Shown here piece by piece: positions 4,025-6,373 of a DNA stretch of 6,373 bases (positions within the stretch are counted from its first letter, which is position 1; every line of letters starts with the position of its first letter). Origin of the DNA: an uncultured Planctomycetales bacterium (GTDB lineage: Bacteria; Planctomycetota; Planctomycetia; Isosphaerales; Isosphaeraceae); the NCBI GenBank assembly GCA_937997355.1, contig CALKTZ010000621.1:1-6373 (forward strand), given 5' to 3'. The notes beneath the pieces were generated by a model. The model was not told the origin of the DNA. It saw only the letters and a list, made by a program, of their open reading frames with translations, and searched no databases. Position numbers and translations under genes: made by a program.

Positions 4025-5401
4025 ATGGCGCGGAGGCAGAGTGGTCGGGCCGATCGACAGGATTGGGGGAAATCCTTGAAATTCCTGGGTCGGGCAAAAA
4101 AGCTGCTGCGAGTCATCTCTGAGCCATCGAAGCCTCGGGTGCAGCGGTTCAGCGTGCGATGCCCGTCCGGGCATTGGATTCGCGGTGAACGGACGCTTGG
4201 CTATCAGGCCCTTCGGTGTCCGGGATGCGGGGAGGGGGTCTTCGTCCTACCGGTCAGTCCGCTGCCGGAACCCTCGGTGCCCGAGCGCCCTCGCATGGAA
4301 CGACGGTCAGCTTCGGGGGCAACGTCAACCGACGAAGGCCCGGTTGACCTGGTCGATTTGCCCGGTGCCGTCGAGTTCTCCGAGGAACCGGCGGACCGAA
4401 CCTCGGATGCTGAAATCATTTGGGATGATACCGTCGCCGAGGCTGTACAGGAAGTCAAAACCAGGGAACGAAAAGATCGTCCGAAGCCTGACGCGGTGAT
4501 TGATCCTCGCTCAAAAGCAGGAAACTCGAGAGCCGAACCGAGGCCGCAAGAGCTTAATGCTTCCAAGGGACGCAGGGCGCAAGCGGCACGCCGGGAGGTT
4601 GGCGGACCTCCCGATTTCGGAGCATTCGATCAGAAGGAATCCCAGCGTCCGAGGCGGATTCCGCCACGGCCGGTGCTGGTCTTCCTCGGAGTTGCGTTCC
4701 TTGTTCTCGGTACTTTCGGGGTCCGTGTCTGGAGGAACCAGCGTAAGGAATTGCCGGGGATTTTCGATCTGGGGCGTACCGAGGGATTGGCCGCCTTGGA
4801 GGCGGGACAATTCGACAAGGCGCATCAACTCCTGTCGGCCGCGAAGCGGGCCGTCGACGCCTTGGGCGGAGGCCTCGAAGGAGCGGATGAAGTTCGCCAT
4901 GGTGCCGACGAAGCCGCGATTTTTGTCGACCTCGTTTCGGAATCGTTGGAAGACCTTCTCAACGAAGCGGGTCCCATGGAACCCGAAGAATGGAAGAACC
5001 GATTCAAGGCGCTTTACGCCGGCCACTCGATCCTGATTGATGCCGCCATCATTAGAACTCCGACTCCCGATGAACCCACCGCTTATGAGTTGGACTACGT
5101 GATCCTGCCGCCGGGTGATCCGAGCCAATTCAATGGAACAACAGCTTCCAAACCCTCGCGACAAGGGATCATTTCCCTCTCCGATTTTGAACTCATCCAA
5201 TTAGCCAAGCCAAAGGTCGGCGATCACGTCGTCTTCGGCGCGAAACTGGCTTCCTTCACGTTTGATCCCAACTTGAACTGCTGGTTCCTTCGGTTTGTAC
5301 CTAAAAGCGGCGTCTTCATCACTCATTCCCGAGCTCTGGAAAGCCTGGGATGGCCCGCGGAATCGTTCCCCTCCGAAAAACCCGCCGAGGAGGGACCATG
5401 A
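4025..5401 (+). CDS. Zinc-ribbon, single-TM protein with periplasmic helical and beta-rich domains
   Basis: A 458-residue protein not assigned to a named family. In order: a basic N terminus (1-40); a putative zinc ribbon with ligands C46 and H50 (CPSGH) and C65 and C68 (CPGC); a long charged, Pro-rich, probably disordered linker (78-212); one membrane helix (about 215-236, PVLVFLGVAFLVLGTFGVRV) preceded by Arg residues, suggesting the N terminus stays in the cytoplasm; a helical TPR-like segment (about 251-282, EGLAALEAGQFDKAHQLLSA) running on to about 335; and a beta-rich C terminus (about 353-435) with VGDHVVFGAKLASFTFDP at 398-415. The start is uncertain: GAGGG directly abuts ATG 4025, too close for a normal Shine-Dalgarno, and a later GTG at 4139 would still keep the zinc ribbon. 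The stop overlaps the next gene's ATG, so the two are probably co-translated partners at the envelope. Confidence 0.8.
   Translation: MARRQSGRADRQDWGKSLKFLGRAKKLLRVISEPSKPRVQRFSVRCPSGHWIRGERTLGYQALRCPGCGEGVFVLPVSPLPEPSVPERPRMERRSASGATSTDEGPVDLVDLPGAVEFSEEPADRTSDAEIIWDDTVAEAVQEVKTRERKDRPKPDAVIDPRSKAGNSRAEPRPQELNASKGRRAQAARREVGGPPDFGAFDQKESQRPRRIPPRPVLVFLGVAFLVLGTFGVRVWRNQRKELPGIFDLGRTEGLAALEAGQFDKAHQLLSAAKRAVDALGGGLEGADEVRHGADEAAIFVDLVSESLEDLLNEAGPMEPEEWKNRFKALYAGHSILIDAAIIRTPTPDEPTAYELDYVILPPGDPSQFNGTTASKPSRQGIISLSDFELIQLAKPKVGDHVVFGAKLASFTFDPNLNCWFLRFVPKSGVFITHSRALESLGWPAESFPSEKPAEEGP
5387..5394 (+). promoter_or_regulatory. Ribosome binding site and ATGA overlap of the exported-protein gene
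   Basis: GAGGAGGG lies inside the last codons of the zinc-ribbon gene, with AGGAGG four bases before ATG 5398. The start overlaps the upstream TGA as ATGA, a classic arrangement for translational coupling. Confidence 0.7.
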
Positions 5402-6373
5402 GACAGTTGCTCCGGTTCGGATCCGTGTTCGTGGGACTCTTGATTTACTGGAACGTAATCGTCGTCGTCAGCGAGGCTCGATCGATCCAGGCTCAGGCAG
5501 AGTTGGTTGAACCCGCCGACCTGATGAAGCGAGAGGATCTGGTCGGCCGCGAGGTGATCGTCGATGACCGACTCCGCTATTTCCAATTCCATCCGGGTGA
5601 AGGTTACGACGAGATCCATCTCAAGCGGACGCCGATCATCTTTCGGCTATCTCGGCCGCTCCGTCCTCAAGCCGCGCCGACAAACCCCGCCGTCCAGGTT
5701 CGGGGGATTCTGAATCGCGACGGCGCGCAACTGGTCTGCGACGTTATTTCGTTCCAAATGTTTCCTACCGATGTCGAACGGCTCGATCAGGCCATGAAGG
5801 GGCTGGGCGCAGCCGATTTCCAGAATCGGAAGGCCTGGTCTGCCTGGGCCCTCAAGCGTGCCCGGGCGTTTGACGACAAACCACTTCAGCAGCGAGCGTT
5901 GCAGATCGAGGGGGAGGCGGTTCGGATTGAAGCCGACTCTCTCCAAAGGGAGGATCTTCCGACGGTCTGGCTCCGCATGGCCGAAGAAGCGCGGAGCCGA
6001 GGAATACCCGAGCCGGAGCCTGCTTCCCTTGCACACAAAGCCTTTCGTGCAAAATTGTTACAGGTTTCGGACGTCAAAGACCTTGATGGGATGCTCTCCT
6101 CCATCGAGCGGTTTTTCCCCAAGGCGAAAGTTCAGGAACCGAAGCCGATTGAAGTGCCGGGAAGCTGGAACGAAGCCTATGAGAAGGATCCCGGCACCGG
6201 TTACCGAAATGCGCCGGCCGAGATCCGTACCGCCCTGGACCGGCGGCTTTGGGCCGACACGTTTGAGAAGAAGGTTCGGGCTGCTGCCAGGAAAGAACCG
6301 AATCGGGCGATTGAACTGGCTCTCCTCGCCGAGTCGCAAGTTCCAAATCGATTGAATCTTGCGGCGGATTTGA
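5398..6373 (+). CDS. Exported protein with OB-like N-terminal domain and helical body (runs off right edge)
   Basis: From ATG 5398 the frame stays open to the edge, giving the first 325 residues with consistent codon bias. Residues 1-34 look like a signal peptide: MRQLLRF, a hydrophobic core (about 8-25), then IQAQA before E35; an uncleaved N-terminal anchor is the alternative. Residues about 48-125 are beta-rich and contain VGREVIVDDRLRYFQFHP (49-66) and later VQVRGILNRDGAQLVCDVI, a pattern that recalls OB-fold barrels. From about 126 the protein is mostly helical and charged (KAWSAWALKRARAF, PTVWLRMAEEARSRG), perhaps TPR-like. No enzyme motif is seen. The overlap with the upstream zinc-ribbon/TM gene, and the matching motif in its C terminus, suggest partners in the periplasm. 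It is a real gene; function unknown. Confidence 0.8.
   Translation, partial: MRQLLRFGSVFVGLLIYWNVIVVVSEARSIQAQAELVEPADLMKREDLVGREVIVDDRLRYFQFHPGEGYDEIHLKRTPIIFRLSRPLRPQAAPTNPAVQVRGILNRDGAQLVCDVISFQMFPTDVERLDQAMKGLGAADFQNRKAWSAWALKRARAFDDKPLQQRALQIEGEAVRIEADSLQREDLPTVWLRMAEEARSRGIPEPEPASLAHKAFRAKLLQVSDVKDLDGMLSSIERFFPKAKVQEPKPIEVPGSWNEAYEKDPGTGYRNAPAEIRTALDRRLWADTFEKKVRAAARKEPNRAIELALLAESQVPNRLNLAADL

Noticed and set aside
4511..5200. Minus-strand ORF of 229 codons opposite the zinc-ribbon gene
   Set aside because: It is antisense to a frame with a zinc ribbon, a TM helix and an operon overlap; no motif is seen in it.

Overview
The window looks like chromosomal DNA from a planctomycete (Planctomycetota). 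This is an inference from protein families, not a database result. The clues are a secreted three-repeat DUF1573 protein, a STAS protein of the short 'SS..L.KLI' kind common in that phylum, and a CPxGH...CPxC zinc ribbon on a membrane protein with a long disordered linker. The DNA is moderately GC-rich, with codon third positions biased to G/C in the real genes. No mobile element, CRISPR array, tRNA or rRNA was seen.

Layout. The left part is a minus-strand unit: an exported DUF1573 protein (1271-261), followed after one base by an unrecognised gene that starts at 259 and runs off the left edge. A long non-coding stretch of about 900 bases follows, with a few small inverted repeats and one weak small ORF. 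The rest reads on the plus strand. Two single-domain STAS proteins (2202-2705 and 2957-3316) come first, then a PilZ-like protein (3499-3906). Last is a tightly linked pair: a zinc-ribbon/single-TM protein (4025-5401), whose stop overlaps the start (ATGA) of an exported protein (from 5398) that runs off the right edge. Both edge genes are easy to miss because each lacks one end.

How the genes may work together. The STAS proteins belong to the anti-sigma-factor-antagonist fold class and keep a Ser-Ser pair at the usual phosphorylation loop. The PilZ-like protein keeps both cyclic-di-GMP binding motifs. The middle block therefore looks like small signalling output proteins, but no kinase, phosphatase, anti-sigma factor, sigma factor or diguanylate cyclase is present here. 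Each of the three has its own upstream gap of 180 bases or more, so they may be separate transcripts. The right-hand pair is probably one operon making an envelope-associated system. I see a short motif of the same pattern, VGxxV(V/I)xxxx(K/R)LxxFxFxP, in both proteins, which suggests a shared beta-rich domain; this is the most original observation in the window.

Non-coding structure. The strongest element is a 34-base interrupted inverted repeat just upstream of the PilZ gene, directly followed by a 10-base palindrome. A 9-bp perfect stem lies between the PilZ gene and the zinc-ribbon gene, and two adjacent 6-bp stems follow the second STAS gene. All assignments as terminators or operators are tentative, because none has a clear T-tract or known consensus.
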